A stretch of DNA of 64,000 bases, from assembly GCA_023406895.1 (NCBI GenBank), contig JAEXTV010000024.1, forward strand, positions 1-64,000. Reading direction: 5' to 3'. The notes beneath the pieces were generated by a model that saw only the letters and a list, made by a program, of their open reading frames with translations, searched no databases and was not told where the DNA came from. Positions 18,360 through 26,814 of the stretch are shown here, piece after piece. Numbering within the stretch: the stretch's first letter is position 1; each line of letters starts with the position of its first letter. A program made the position numbers and the translations under genes. This DNA is from Bacillota bacterium (GTDB lineage Bacteria; Bacillota; Clostridia; Christensenellales; SZUA-584).

Positions 18360-18728
18360 TGCTATTGAATGCTTGTACAAAACCATAGCCGACAGTCCAC
18401 TGCCGGAGATGCCTGTCGCTGATTTAATATGAGATGGCAATCTCTCTCCATGCAGATATTAAAACCGCTCCATCGCCGTATTTAATCAGCGACCGGGCAG
18501 CAAATATCGTTTAAGTACGGTCGGCTGACCTCATTCGGCTGCCGTCTCTTCAAACAGACAATCAGGGCTGTCTATACCTCTTGTTATCCTGAGGAACGAA
18601 GCAAGGAAGGATCTGGCACAACTTCTTTCTTCTTATCAGCCGCCAGCACTGCGGATTAGAACCGATAACCGGGCTTTACGTATAATGGCCGAGCACAGCC
18701 AAGCCTATGAAGAGAGCCAATATAGATT
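18360..18728. other. Intergenic spacer with a long inverted repeat
   Basis: No gene seen. The 15-bp arms GTCGCTGATTTAATA (18415-18429) and TATTTAATCAGCGAC (18479-18493) pair with one mismatch and enclose a smaller GAGAT/ATCTC hairpin; this may end the macAB-like transcript or be a small mobile repeat. A TCCTGAGGAACGAAG element typical of dispersed repeats lies at about 18595-18610. Confidence 0.5.
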
Positions 18729-19622
18729 TTATTTAATAAGCCGTGCGTGCACAACAAAGCGAGCGTTGTCAAACTCGTAGCTGCAGGTGCTTAGCGTTAA
18801 AACAACATCGTCCGCACTGAGCTTCACGTCCGTTTTATAAAGGCTCTTGTCCTGCACGTCCTGCAGAAATTTGAGCCAGTCTTCATCGTCCGCGAACGCC
18901 GTCTCGATGTAGTTAAAATCCGTTCCCGTCACATAGGCGGAGAAAATTTCCCACTCATGGTCTTCATACAGCGTATCAAACCGGATGATCCGGTTGTTTT
19001 TGAACGTCTCTTCGTCCATCAGTTCCTTGAGCTTGTGAAACATGGAGCCGTTCTTCATGTTATGCCCGTAAAGCACATAATGCCCTTTGAGCGGGTACGC
19101 GTCGGCATCGCAGCGGTAATCCATGAATATCGCTCCGCTTCTCGATTTGCCGCGGTCGTAGCCGTGTGAAAGATAATAATCGTTGTTATCCGTCTGCGTC
19201 ACCAGATAGCCGATATCAAGGCCTTCAATCGCAATGCGTCCGATAATTTCGGGATTTTCCTCGAGCACCGATGCAAAGCATGCCCGGGGGGCTGTCGGCA
19301 CCGTCACTGTTTCCGGCTCAGGCTGTTCAAAAACTGCTGCCTCGCTGGCCTGCGGCGGCTCGGAAACAGCTTCCTGCACAGTACGCTGATAAAGATTATC
19401 CGCCAGCGTGATCTGTATATCGTCGCCGACCTGAGAAATAATTGACGGCAGTATGCCGTAAACACACACGAGGAACAATGCGGCCCCGAGCACCACCACT
19501 CCGAAAATCACAGCCATTTTCGTAATCAGCTCGCTCTTTCCGCGCGTTTTTTCCCGCAGCGCAGCGGGCAGGTTCTTTATATCCACTTTCCCCGGAAAAC
19601 TGATTGTCTGCCATTTTTTCAT
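18729..19622 (-). CDS. Class B sortase
   Basis: Membrane-bound cysteine transpeptidase (297 aa). A cytoplasmic N terminus is followed by one membrane helix (about 36-58), a Pro/Glu-rich linker and the sortase barrel. Catalytic residues are all visible: His187 in YGHNM, Cys280 in TLSTC and Arg288 in NARFVVHARL. The helix insert between His and Cys is of class-B type. AAGGAG lies 7 nt before the ATG. No substrate with an NPQTN-like signal is adjacent; the giant LRR protein could be one, but its C terminus is outside the window. Class B enzymes attach haem or pilus proteins. Confidence 0.92.
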   Translation of the reverse strand: MKKWQTISFPGKVDIKNLPAALREKTRGKSELITKMAVIFGVVVLGAALFLVCVYGILPSIISQVGDDIQITLADNLYQRTVQEAVSEPPQASEAAVFEQPEPETVTVPTAPRACFASVLEENPEIIGRIAIEGLDIGYLVTQTDNNDYYLSHGYDRGKSRSGAIFMDYRCDADAYPLKGHYVLYGHNMKNGSMFHKLKELMDEETFKNNRIIRFDTLYEDHEWEIFSAYVTGTDFNYIETAFADDEDWLKFLQDVQDKSLYKTDVKLSADDVVLTLSTCSYEFDNARFVVHARLIK

Positions 19623-19939
19623 GACAATTCTCCTTCAACCGGCATTAAAAACGTCAATACCGTTTCATCATTCAATTATCAAAATGACTATATATGTTTT
19701 TGAGATTTGAAAAGAAAACTTCGGCAATAATAGTCTGATTCACTTAAAACTTCTGCTGTTATGAGCCCATTAGACACGGGTGTGCGTTTTGCGGGATTAT
19801 TAACCGGCATCTGCTTTTATTCGCATAAAAATGCATCGGCATTTCTCATATTTTGTTCTTATTTGTTGCCGGTATCATCATATGCCGCTCCAAATTCGAC
19901 ACATCTTTTGCACTGATGGATGCGGCAGGAAAGTTTTAT

Positions 19940-19969
19940 TTGTGAAATTCAATGGGCATGTGATATGAT
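19940..19969 (+). promoter_or_regulatory. Promoter of the GGDEF gene
   Basis: TTGTGA (19940-19945), 18 nt, TATGAT (19964-19969) with an extended -10 TG one base upstream. The rest of the 19623-20000 spacer shows nothing else recognisable. Confidence 0.65.
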
Positions 19970-20000
19970 CAAAAACATCAACATCATCAGCAGGTGATTT

Positions 20001-21062
20001 ATGCAGAGACGGAATCGGTTTAACCTTGCGGTCAACATTCTGGAAGGCATACTCATACTTTTCGCCGTTTTTTTTGCTGTCTTATTTGTCACGCTCATCA
20101 ACGATATTCAAGGAAACGCAAAAGTCGTCAATTATGCGGGATATGTACGCGGATCCACACAGCGGCTTGTGAAGCTCGAGCTGGCAGGCCAGCCAAGCAA
20201 TGCGCTGATAGCAAAACTGGATGGTTTGATGGACAGCTTGCGAAACGGCGGCGGCGAATACAACATTCGAAAGATATCTGCGCCCGGTTTTGTGTCGAGC
20301 CTTCACGAACAGACAACGCTTTGGGAAGCATTGAAGGATGAAATTTTCAAGGCGCGGGAAACCGGCTCAAACCACACACAACTTTTTGAGCTGAGCGAAG
20401 ATTATTTCGAACTGGCTGACCGGACCGTGTATGAAGTGCAGACGTATTCGGATGATAAAGCCATAAGTCTTCAAGCGATTGAAATGGCGTTTGTGGTCAA
20501 TATGGCGGTGATCGTAATCCTGCTGGTATATAAATCTGTGGCGGGCATTTTGCTGACCCGAAGGAACAGAGCGCTCAACGATCTCGCGTTTTTGGATGCG
20601 AACACTGGCCTTCCCAACAAAGGCAAATGCGACAGCCTAATGCTCCAGCACAGCAAATTAAATACGGATCAAAACGTGGCGTGCGTTATGTTTGACCTTA
20701 ATAACTTGAAAACCGTTAACGATACGGCAGGCCATCAAGCCGGAGATATGCTGATACTAAGCTTTGCTTCAATCATCAGACGCGCCATGCCCGAGGATGT
20801 GTTTGTGGGGCGATACGGCGGCGATGAGTTTATTGCGGTTCTGTTTGACAGGGATGAACATACTGTGAAGCAGCTGTTAGGCAGCGTGGAGGAAAACGTC
20901 AGGCGTTACAATGAGGAGCACAAAGAGCTTCGAATCATGTATGCCGTCGGTTATCAGATGTCCGACGGATGTGACGGCTGCTCACTTCAGATGCTGCTCC
21001 ATAAAGCCGATCAGAAGATGTACGCGGACAAGGAAAAGAAAAAGCGCCTGCAAAGCGCTTGA
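20001..21062 (+). CDS. Membrane diguanylate cyclase (GGDEF)
   Basis: A 353-aa sensor that should make cyclic di-GMP from two GTP. Two membrane helices (13-34 and about 162-185) flank an extracellular, mostly helical sensing region resembling PilJ-type sensor modules (RGSTQRLVKLEL). The cytoplasmic GGDEF domain has an intact GRYGGDEF active site (GGDEF at 273-277) and the FDLNNLKTVND substrate region. No RxxD inhibitory site is found at the expected spacing, so product feedback may be absent. AGGTGA precedes the ATG. A c-di-GMP-I riboswitch lies about 9 kb away. Confidence 0.93.
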   Translation: MQRRNRFNLAVNILEGILILFAVFFAVLFVTLINDIQGNAKVVNYAGYVRGSTQRLVKLELAGQPSNALIAKLDGLMDSLRNGGGEYNIRKISAPGFVSSLHEQTTLWEALKDEIFKARETGSNHTQLFELSEDYFELADRTVYEVQTYSDDKAISLQAIEMAFVVNMAVIVILLVYKSVAGILLTRRNRALNDLAFLDANTGLPNKGKCDSLMLQHSKLNTDQNVACVMFDLNNLKTVNDTAGHQAGDMLILSFASIIRRAMPEDVFVGRYGGDEFIAVLFDRDEHTVKQLLGSVEENVRRYNEEHKELRIMYAVGYQMSDGCDGCSLQMLLHKADQKMYADKEKKKRLQSA

Positions 21063-21082
21063 GATTGATAAACCCCTTCTTA

Positions 21083-21180
21083 TGTCATGTCGGGGAGCGA
21101 AGCGATGTGACTTTTAAGCGGAACGCATCCCATGGATAAACGCTTTAACATGGGATTCCAGTCCATTGCGCAGTCTTTCA
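21083..21180. repeat. Dispersed TGTCAT-type repeat, diverged copy
   Basis: Begins TGTCAT and contains GGGAGCGAAGCG, AAGCGGAACGCATCCCATGG and CATGGGATTCC, the core shared with copies at 24845 and 53451. The terminal ATGACA is lost. The spacer 21063-21365 shows no gene. Confidence 0.6.
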
Positions 21181-21365
21181 CTTATTGATAAAAAGGATAC
21201 ACCCGCTTTAAGTTGTTTTTGCGGTCATCTCTCGGGCCAGCCCTCTTCCACGATTTCAAGCATGTGACTTGGCGCGTTAAACGGGTTTATAACAGCCGGA
21301 AATGGTTGCAGCGCCTCGAAAACTATTGGGTAACTTAAATCCCATCGCTGAATCGGGACTGTTTT

Positions 21366-21863
21366 TCAATCAACCAGCGCTTTCAAAAATATCAGCGTAT
21401 CGCGGTAATGCCCGTCTTTATCGCGGTAACCGCCCGTTACCGTGCCGAGCACCTTGAAGCCGAGCTTTAGGTAAAGCGCAATGGCCGCCGTGTTGCTCGC
21501 CACCACCGCGTTAAACTGCAGCCCGCGAAACCCGTTCTCTTTGGCACGCGCCAGACAATCCTCCACGAGCAGCCGCCCGATGCCCTGCCCGCGCAGGCCT
21601 GCCTTCACGGCATACGACGCGTTGGCGATATGCGCGCAGCGGCCAATGTTGTTCGGGTGCAGTATGTACACGCCGACCACCTCGCTGCCTTTCACCGCGC
21701 AAACCGTCTGCGTTTGAGCGCCGAACATCTCCCACGCCTCGGCTTCTCTTAAAATCTGATCGCCCGGAAAGCTGTCCCCCGCCGTCACAACCTCATTCCA
21801 AACAGCCGCCGCCTGCGGCAAATCGGCTTTCTCAATGGGGCGTAATTCTATATTCATACGCAT
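21366..21863 (-). CDS. GNAT family N-acetyltransferase
   Basis: About 165 aa with the acetyl-CoA loop RGQGIGRLL in mid-protein, preceded by the SYAVKAGL strand and followed by FNAVVASNTAAIALYLKLGF; resembles phosphinothricin/YhhY-type acetyltransferases. The ATG at 21863 overlaps the stop of the upstream VOC gene as TGATG, so they are coupled; an in-frame ATG (21857) and TTG (21866) are alternatives. Acceptor unknown, perhaps a small amine or antibiotic given the VOC partner (inference). Confidence 0.88.
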   Translation of the reverse strand: MRMNIELRPIEKADLPQAAAVWNEVVTAGDSFPGDQILREAEAWEMFGAQTQTVCAVKGSEVVGVYILHPNNIGRCAHIANASYAVKAGLRGQGIGRLLVEDCLARAKENGFRGLQFNAVVASNTAAIALYLKLGFKVLGTVTGGYRDKDGHYRDTLIFLKALVD

Positions 21864-22216
21864 CAAACACTTTGCACGAACTGCACGAGCAGCCCGTCAG
21901 GATCCTGCACAAAGAAAAAACGTGTGGCCGGATTCGGCGAGAACGGCCCGCTGTGAACCGCGATGCCTTTTTCCTTGATAAACGCAAACTTGGCGTCAAG
22001 ATCATCCACAGTAAAGCCGATTGCGATACCGCTGCCCGAAAAGCCGCCCGCGCCGCCGATCAGCTCCAGCTTCGTCTCACCGTCCCCTAAAAATGCGATT
22101 TCGGAACCATTGCCGCCCTCAAAACGCCGCATGACATGAATGCCGACGATGTCCTCATAAAACTTTATCGATGCATGGATATCGTTCACATACACCGTAC
22201 ACCAGCAAAAGCTCAT
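21863..22216 (-). CDS. VOC (glyoxalase/bleomycin-resistance) family protein
   Basis: A 117-aa protein with the two beta-alpha-beta-beta-beta modules of the vicinal-oxygen-chelate fold: YVNDIHASIKFYEDIVGI at the start and FFVQDPDGLLVQFVQSV at the end, the latter holding the usual Glu/Gln metal-end position as Gln. Members are lyases, dioxygenases or drug-binding resistance proteins; the exact role is not readable. AAGGAGGG lies 6 nt upstream of the ATG. First gene of a two-gene unit with a GNAT enzyme. Confidence 0.87.
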   Translation of the reverse strand: MSFCWCTVYVNDIHASIKFYEDIVGIHVMRRFEGGNGSEIAFLGDGETKLELIGGAGGFSGSGIAIGFTVDDLDAKFAFIKEKGIAVHSGPFSPNPATRFFFVQDPDGLLVQFVQSV

Positions 22217-22292
22217 ATTCCACCCTCCTTATTGGTTATCAGCATTGTAACATTCATCGTCTGCCCCCTCAAATATATTTTTTTGAAACTGC

Positions 22293-22344
22293 TTGACATA
22301 TATCACGTCATGATATATGTTGTATGTATCACATCGTGATACAT
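22293..22344 (+). promoter_or_regulatory. padR-type promoter with two palindromic operators
   Basis: TTGACA (22293-22298), 17 nt, TATGTT (22316-22321). A 10-bp-arm palindrome ACATATATCA/TGATATATGT (22296-22320) covers the promoter, and a 9-bp-arm palindrome ATGTATCAC/GTGATACAT (22324-22344) covers the start point. Both contain the ATATATCA/ATGTATCA-type arms expected of PadR sites, so the regulator encoded next probably represses itself. Confidence 0.8.
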
Positions 22345-22368
22345 TCCAATGTGATACAGGAGGCGCAT

Positions 22369-22686
22369 ATGGATATTCAAAAAGCAAGAAACCGGTATAT
22401 TCCGATGAGCGAAACCATGCTTTACATTCTGCTTTCGCTGCGTGAGGAGCGCCACGGGTATGGCATTATGCAGCATGTGAAGGAGCTGACCGGCGGACGC
22501 ATTGTGCTCGGTGCGGGAACCATCTACCAGAGCATAGGCAAACTCGAGCCGGACGGCCTGATAAAGGCTCAGCGCGAAGAGGACCGTAAAAAGTATTACC
22601 TCATCACATCGCTCGGCAGCGCGATCCTTCGTGAAGAGGCGGCGCGCATTAAGCAAGTTTATCACCATTTGGAGGAATTGTTATGA
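22369..22686 (+). CDS. PadR family transcriptional regulator
   Basis: A 105-aa winged-helix repressor of the short PadR-s2 class: MLYILLSLREERHGYGIMQHV, the recognition part GAGTIYQSIGKLEPDGLI and the wing REEDRKKYYLITSLG, followed by a short dimerisation helix. AGGAGG five nt upstream fixes the ATG at 22369 rather than the ATG further upstream, which lies inside the operator. It is coupled by an ATGA overlap to a DUF2812 gene, the usual partner of this subfamily. Two perfect palindromes over the promoter indicate autorepression. Confidence 0.93.
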   Translation: MDIQKARNRYIPMSETMLYILLSLREERHGYGIMQHVKELTGGRIVLGAGTIYQSIGKLEPDGLIKAQREEDRKKYYLITSLGSAILREEAARIKQVYHHLEELL

Positions 22687-23207
22687 AAACAAAAACATTC
22701 TGGTTCACGGCGTTTCGGTATGTGGAGCCTGCGGAATATGAACGATGGTTCGAGCAGCTCGCCGCAAAAGGTTGGCACCCGGTTAAGGTTGGCCAATGGA
22801 GCAGCCTTGCCATGCGTTTTTCACAGGGTGAACCCAAAAAATACCGTTATGTGGTGGATATGCAGGCGTTCCCGAAAAAGGACTATATGCAAATGTACGA
22901 GGAGTTTGGCTGGGAATTTGTCGGGCAGATGGCGAGCATGATGGTCTGGCGGCGCGAATACGAGACAGAGCGCCCGGAATCATTCAGCGACGCACCGAGC
23001 CGCATAGACCGTAACAAGCGTTTCATCGGTGCCGCCTCCGTCTCGTTCATCATGTTTCTTGTCGGTGCGCTTGCAAACCTCGGTGCATTTATCTTTACGA
23101 ATACGGAGGATCATATTGACTTTGGTATCGCGTCTATTTTTCTTTTTGTGCTCACCGGCTTGATTGGCGCTGTGATGATCAAAATGCGAAAGAGCGTCGA
23201 CAAATGA
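22683..23207 (+). CDS. DUF2812 domain membrane protein
   Basis: A 174-aa protein with an N-terminal soluble DUF2812 region (about 1-95; FTAFRYVEPAEYERWFEQLAAKGWHP and RYVVDMQ) and two membrane helices near the C terminus (about 112-133 and 144-166). Nearly always encoded beside a PadR regulator; thought to be part of a membrane-stress or drug-sensing switch, but no function is proven. ATG overlaps the padR stop by 4 nt. Confidence 0.86.
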   Translation: MKTKTFWFTAFRYVEPAEYERWFEQLAAKGWHPVKVGQWSSLAMRFSQGEPKKYRYVVDMQAFPKKDYMQMYEEFGWEFVGQMASMMVWRREYETERPESFSDAPSRIDRNKRFIGAASVSFIMFLVGALANLGAFIFTNTEDHIDFGIASIFLFVLTGLIGAVMIKMRKSVDK

Positions 23208-23464
23208 CGACCCCAGATCTGTGCGCCGGGTTTATTCCGCAGCGCACAGACAGCCAATAGACTTTAAATCATACACACCCGCTTGATACCGTCGCTATAA
23301 AAGCGATGCTATAGATAAACGGAAATAGATCATTTATGAATCGATATATCTATTTTTGCCCTGCTGCGCGCAAAGGCTCACGCTCAGCGTGATTAGACAT
23401 CTTACTGCGCTGTTTCTGTACTGCGGGAGATTGCTGCAGTATATGCGAAGCGCAGAGGGCTTTA

Positions 23465-23818
23465 TTAACCAAAAGCCTTTTCCCACTCCTCTTGCTTAAA
23501 CCCAACAAGCACTGTATCCCCCGCCAGCAATATCGGCCGCTTCACAAGCATGCCGTCCGTCGCGAGCAGCGCAATTTTCTCTTTATCGCTCATGGCGTCA
23601 AGACGATCCGCCAGCGACATCGCACGGTACTGCATGCCGCTCGTGTTGAAAAAGCGGCGGACAGGCAACCCGCTTTTATTGATCCAGCTTGTGAGTTCGG
23701 CTTCGCTTGGGTTCTGTGTTTTGATATCACGCACCTCATAAACAATACCACTCTTTTCAAGCCATTTCTGTGCTTTTGCGCATGTGGTACAGCGCGGATA
23801 ACAGATAAACTTCAGCAC
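23465..23818 (-). CDS. Spx/ArsC-family thioredoxin-fold protein
   Basis: A 117-aa protein with an N-terminal CxxC (Cys10, Cys13 in CTTCAKAQKWL), the conserved DIKTQNPSEAEL region and RPILLAGDTVLVGF near the end. The family includes Spx-type regulators, MgsR and arsenate-reductase-like proteins. It lacks the catalytic single-Cys pattern of true E. coli-type ArsC, so a redox regulator of the Spx/MgsR group or an uncharacterised reductase is more likely. Start is GTG with AAAGGAGG 9 nt upstream. Monocistronic as far as visible. Confidence 0.82.
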   Translation of the reverse strand: MLKFICYPRCTTCAKAQKWLEKSGIVYEVRDIKTQNPSEAELTSWINKSGLPVRRFFNTSGMQYRAMSLADRLDAMSDKEKIALLATDGMLVKRPILLAGDTVLVGFKQEEWEKAFG

Positions 23819-23969
23819 TGAACCGTTCCTCCTTTCACTGCGTTCTTTTTCATTATATCAAATTCGATCACATAAGAAAAAATTTTATATAAATCAACGG
23901 TTTTTGTTAAGCCTTATAACCCACAATGACGATAGAGATTATATATACTTCTTTAAGGGGGGCGGCCAA

Positions 23970-24368
23970 ATGGAATGGACACAGGACCTGTCGGTTGGGG
24001 TCACACAGATTGATGACCAGCACAAAGAGCTGATTTCTCGTATGAACAGCTTTTTTGATGTGATGAAAAGCGGCAATAAGGAACAGGAAATATTAAGAAT
24101 GCTCGATTTCCTATCGGACTATGTCGTGACCCATTTCCGCGATGAGGAAAAGCTGCAGCTGAGCTGCCATTATCCGAAGTATCAGGAACACCGTCAGCTG
24201 CACAAAGAGTTTATCGACGATGTGACAAAAATGCGCACAGACTTGGAGAAAAACGGATTTACCGTGGCAACCGGCTCTTTGATATCGAGCACACTAATTG
24301 CCTGGCTTACACTGCACATCAGAAAAGCGGACAAAGATGTCGGCATGTACATCCGTTCAAAGCAATAA
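23970..24368 (+). CDS. Bacteriohemerythrin, first tandem copy
   Basis: A 132-aa non-haem di-iron oxygen-binding protein. The full ligand set is visible: His18, His55, Glu59, His74, His78, His116 and Asp121. The start is the ATG at 23970 with AAGGGGGG upstream; an upstream in-frame ATG at 23904 has no such site. It likely binds or senses oxygen in this presumed anaerobe. An almost identical-length paralogue follows after 18 nt, so the two are co-transcribed products of a local duplication. Confidence 0.94.
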   Translation: MEWTQDLSVGVTQIDDQHKELISRMNSFFDVMKSGNKEQEILRMLDFLSDYVVTHFRDEEKLQLSCHYPKYQEHRQLHKEFIDDVTKMRTDLEKNGFTVATGSLISSTLIAWLTLHIRKADKDVGMYIRSKQ

Positions 24369-24386
24369 ACAGGGAGGACAAACAGT

Positions 24387-24785
24387 ATGGAATGGACACC
24401 GGATTTAAGAGTTGGGGTTGGCATGATCGATGATCAGCATAAAGAGCTGATTGCACACATGAACGCGTTCTTTGATTCCATGAATCAAAACGAAAAGCAG
24501 CAAAAGGTGCTCGAGATGCTCACGTATCTTGAAGATTATGTGGTAAAGCATTTCAGTGAAGAAGAAAAGCTGCAGCTAAGCAGCGGCTATCCATTTTACA
24601 AAGAGCACAAGAAGCTGCATACGGATTTTATTGCGGATATCAAAAAAATCAAAAGCGATATTGAAACAATTGGGTTTACGTTTGCTACCGCAGCGTTGGT
24701 CGGCTCAACGCTCGTTTCATGGCTCACGCTGCATATCAAAAAGGTAGATAAAGGGCTCGGCGCGCATATCATGAGCAAACAATAA
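24387..24785 (+). CDS. Bacteriohemerythrin, second tandem copy
   Basis: Also 132 aa, with the same start (MEWT-x-DL) and the same ligand spacing as copy one: DDQHKE, HFSEEEK, EHKKLH and LHIKKVD. By eye roughly 60 percent of residues are shared, so the duplication is not very recent. AGGGAGGAC lies before the ATG. Differences cluster in the loop after helix 1 and in the C-terminal helix, which might tune oxygen affinity (inference). Confidence 0.94.
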   Translation: MEWTPDLRVGVGMIDDQHKELIAHMNAFFDSMNQNEKQQKVLEMLTYLEDYVVKHFSEEEKLQLSSGYPFYKEHKKLHTDFIADIKKIKSDIETIGFTFATAALVGSTLVSWLTLHIKKVDKGLGAHIMSKQ

Positions 24786-24844
24786 GCCTGTGAATGCGGA
24801 AATGGAAGCGTCTTCGCTGCTCAGGCTGCTGACAAAGCAACAAA

Positions 24845-24966
24845 TGTCATTCCGATGGAGCCTAAGCGGAAGAGGCATCCCCTGGTTAAGAGCTTAAATG
24901 CATGGAATGCATTCCAATTCGCCGTCACATCGCTCCGCGTTTCACTGCGCATTTAAGTGTATGACA
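24845..24966. repeat. Dispersed TGTCAT...ATGACA repeat
   Basis: A 122-bp element with inverted ends TGTCAT/ATGACA and the core TCCGATGGAGC, AGCGGAAGAGGCATCCC. Related to 21083, 53451 and 53644. Confidence 0.7.
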
Positions 24967-24988
24967 AGGTGAGTTTTTCAACAAAACG

Positions 24989-25013
24989 AAAGGAGCGTCT
25001 AAGCTCCTTTTTT
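24989..25013. terminator. Bidirectional intrinsic terminator
   Basis: AAGGAGC (24990-24996) pairs with GCTCCTT (25003-25009), followed by a T run on the plus strand; on the minus strand TTTCGTTTTG follows. It separates convergent transcripts of the hemerythrins and the esterase lipoprotein. Confidence 0.72.
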
Positions 25014-25032
25014 ATTTCATCATTCACCCGCT

Positions 25033-26358
25033 TTACGGCCTGCTTTGCAATGCCAGCCATTCCCATAATCTCAGTTCACCCTCAAAACACTCGTTGTTAA
25101 ACACATATACCCACACCCAGTGAGAATTATATATATGGGGGATCTCGTGCTCAGTCAGGTACATTCCCGTCGTATCGTGAACATCGCTAAATACCGAACG
25201 ATGCAAATTTTTTGCGCCTGCTTTTTCAAGCCTGCTGATTGTCGCCTGCGAATAATACTTGGGCGATACGGTTTCATCCGCTGTGCAGTAAGTGAACCAT
25301 AACGGTACATCAGCCAGAGCATTGATATCTCCATCGCTTAACAGCCTGTCTTCATAAAATTCACAAACAGGGAAAGCGGCAGCAAAATAGTCAGTATGGT
25401 TCTTGGCCATCAGCATCGTCATATACCCGCCCATCGAACAGCCGCCGATATAAATCCTGTCCGTATCAATGCCGCTGTTTGAGGCAATCACCTCATCGAT
25501 CAGCGCGAGCAGCGGTTTTTCCCAAAAGCTTGTCCCATTAGCCCTCATTCCAAAGTTTTGGTTGTTCAGCGAGTTCTCAGGCCAATATGTCGGGCACTGC
25601 GGTATAAGCACGTAAGCACCGCCCAGTATCCCCTGAATCTCATCCGCCGCAAGCGCCGTCACTTTATTTCCGAACAATGTGATCGTCACGTCATCTCCGC
25701 CTTCACCCTGGCCGTGCAGCCAGATGACGAGCGGCTTTTTTCCGTTTTCCGATGGCGGCGTATACAGTGCATATTTCATGACCGTATCCTGATATTGAAA
25801 CTCCGCTTTGACAAATACATCGGCCTGCGGCAGGAGCCTTTCTGTATATTTGGGGTCGACGGTCAGATTCTTGAGCACCTCATTTTCTGGATTGATGGGT
25901 TCTATATCCAAGCGGTAGTTTTCGTCCCAAACATTATAAAAACAGCTGCTGTCGTAAAATAACAAACCTCCATGCGACGGATCAGCGCTCATTTCAACGG
26001 CAATATACGCAGCGCTGCCCTCAATCTTGCGGCCGTTCTCATCGCAGATATACACACCGGTCACCTCGCGTTCGCCGACGATGCCGTTTGTGTTTGTCTC
26101 GGTCACACGAAACCCACACAGATCGTCGGCGCCGACTTGCTCGCCGAGTTTTATGATCGCTTTTATGCACGCCGGGCCCCAGTCGCAGGCCTGCGCGACG
26201 GCTTTGTATGAGCTGTTGTACGTTGTGGTTTGTTCATCAGTTATATGCGCTTGTGTTTGTGACATCGTTTTCTCCTCAGGAACGTTCGCTTGCCCGCAGG
26301 CAGCGAAGTGCAAAAATATACCGGCCATGCAAAGCAGACATATCTTCTTGATTTTCAT
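25033..26358 (-). CDS. Secreted alpha/beta-hydrolase (esterase) lipoprotein
   Basis: A 441-aa exported lipoprotein: hydrophobic leader ending at a lipidation Cys21 (FAAC), then a domain of unknown fold (about 45-190) and a C-terminal alpha/beta-hydrolase of the Ser-esterase class with oxyanion segment WLHGQGEGGD, nucleophile Ser308 in GCSMGG, Asp361 and His394. Resembles phospholipase/carboxylesterase or CE1-like enzymes; substrate unknown. The reading frame continues upstream to 26679, but that part is the relic of a cyclase gene; the ATG at 26358 has a GAGG motif and begins a proper leader. Confidence 0.85.
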   Translation of the reverse strand: MKIKKICLLCMAGIFLHFAACGQANVPEEKTMSQTQAHITDEQTTTYNSSYKAVAQACDWGPACIKAIIKLGEQVGADDLCGFRVTETNTNGIVGEREVTGVYICDENGRKIEGSAAYIAVEMSADPSHGGLLFYDSSCFYNVWDENYRLDIEPINPENEVLKNLTVDPKYTERLLPQADVFVKAEFQYQDTVMKYALYTPPSENGKKPLVIWLHGQGEGGDDVTITLFGNKVTALAADEIQGILGGAYVLIPQCPTYWPENSLNNQNFGMRANGTSFWEKPLLALIDEVIASNSGIDTDRIYIGGCSMGGYMTMLMAKNHTDYFAAAFPVCEFYEDRLLSDGDINALADVPLWFTYCTADETVSPKYYSQATISRLEKAGAKNLHRSVFSDVHDTTGMYLTEHEIPHIYNSHWVWVYVFNNECFEGELRLWEWLALQSRP

Positions 26359-26443
26359 CGGCAGCCGCCTCAATGAATATATTTTATTTCTTATACAAAA
26401 AGGAGCATTTAAAAAACTCAGAATGCCCCTCACGACAAGAATA

Positions 26444-26814
26444 TTAAGGTTTTTCGAGCATTGCGCGTATCGGCGCGCCTTCTCCGTTCTCCAGACGTAT
26501 ATCGCTGTCATGGGTAAACGCCCGGCTCTTCCGCGTAAATCGAGCCCTTCGATGATCGGGATGCCTGCGCCGGGCAGGATGCGGTGCGTCTCGAGCGCGG
26601 AACTGGTTTCAATCGACAGGCAATCGATACCCACCGCGCGAACGCCCATTCCGGCAAGATATTGCGCTGCACATGGCAATACATTGACGTGATCCAGATC
26701 TGCAAATTAAGAGCATCACCGCCATGCACATCGAGCGCGGTCTCAAACCGGATTTCCGGATCGCCCGGAATGCACCATGCCGTGCCTCATCGGCAGCGTG
26801 ATATCGATTTTCAT
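26444..26814 (-). pseudogene. Decayed cyclase/kynurenine-formamidase-like gene
   Basis: The start MKIDITLPMRHGMVH and, in other frames, GDPEIRFETALDVHGGDALNL, AAQYLAGMGVRAVGIDCLSIE, ETHRILPGAGIPIIEGLDL and the end GAPIRAMLEKP-stop all match the metal-dependent cyclase family in correct order. At least two or three frameshifts separate them, and the middle of the protein (the HxGTHxDxPxH metal site) is deleted between DALNL and the AAQYL segment. The ATG overlaps the upstream stop codon as ATGA, so the gene was once coupled to the binding-protein gene. Confidence 0.85.

Noticed and set aside
26359..26679. N-terminal extension of the esterase frame to give a 548-residue protein
   Set aside because: The extra 107 residues are the remains of the decayed cyclase gene; a lipoprotein leader with its own start begins at 26358.
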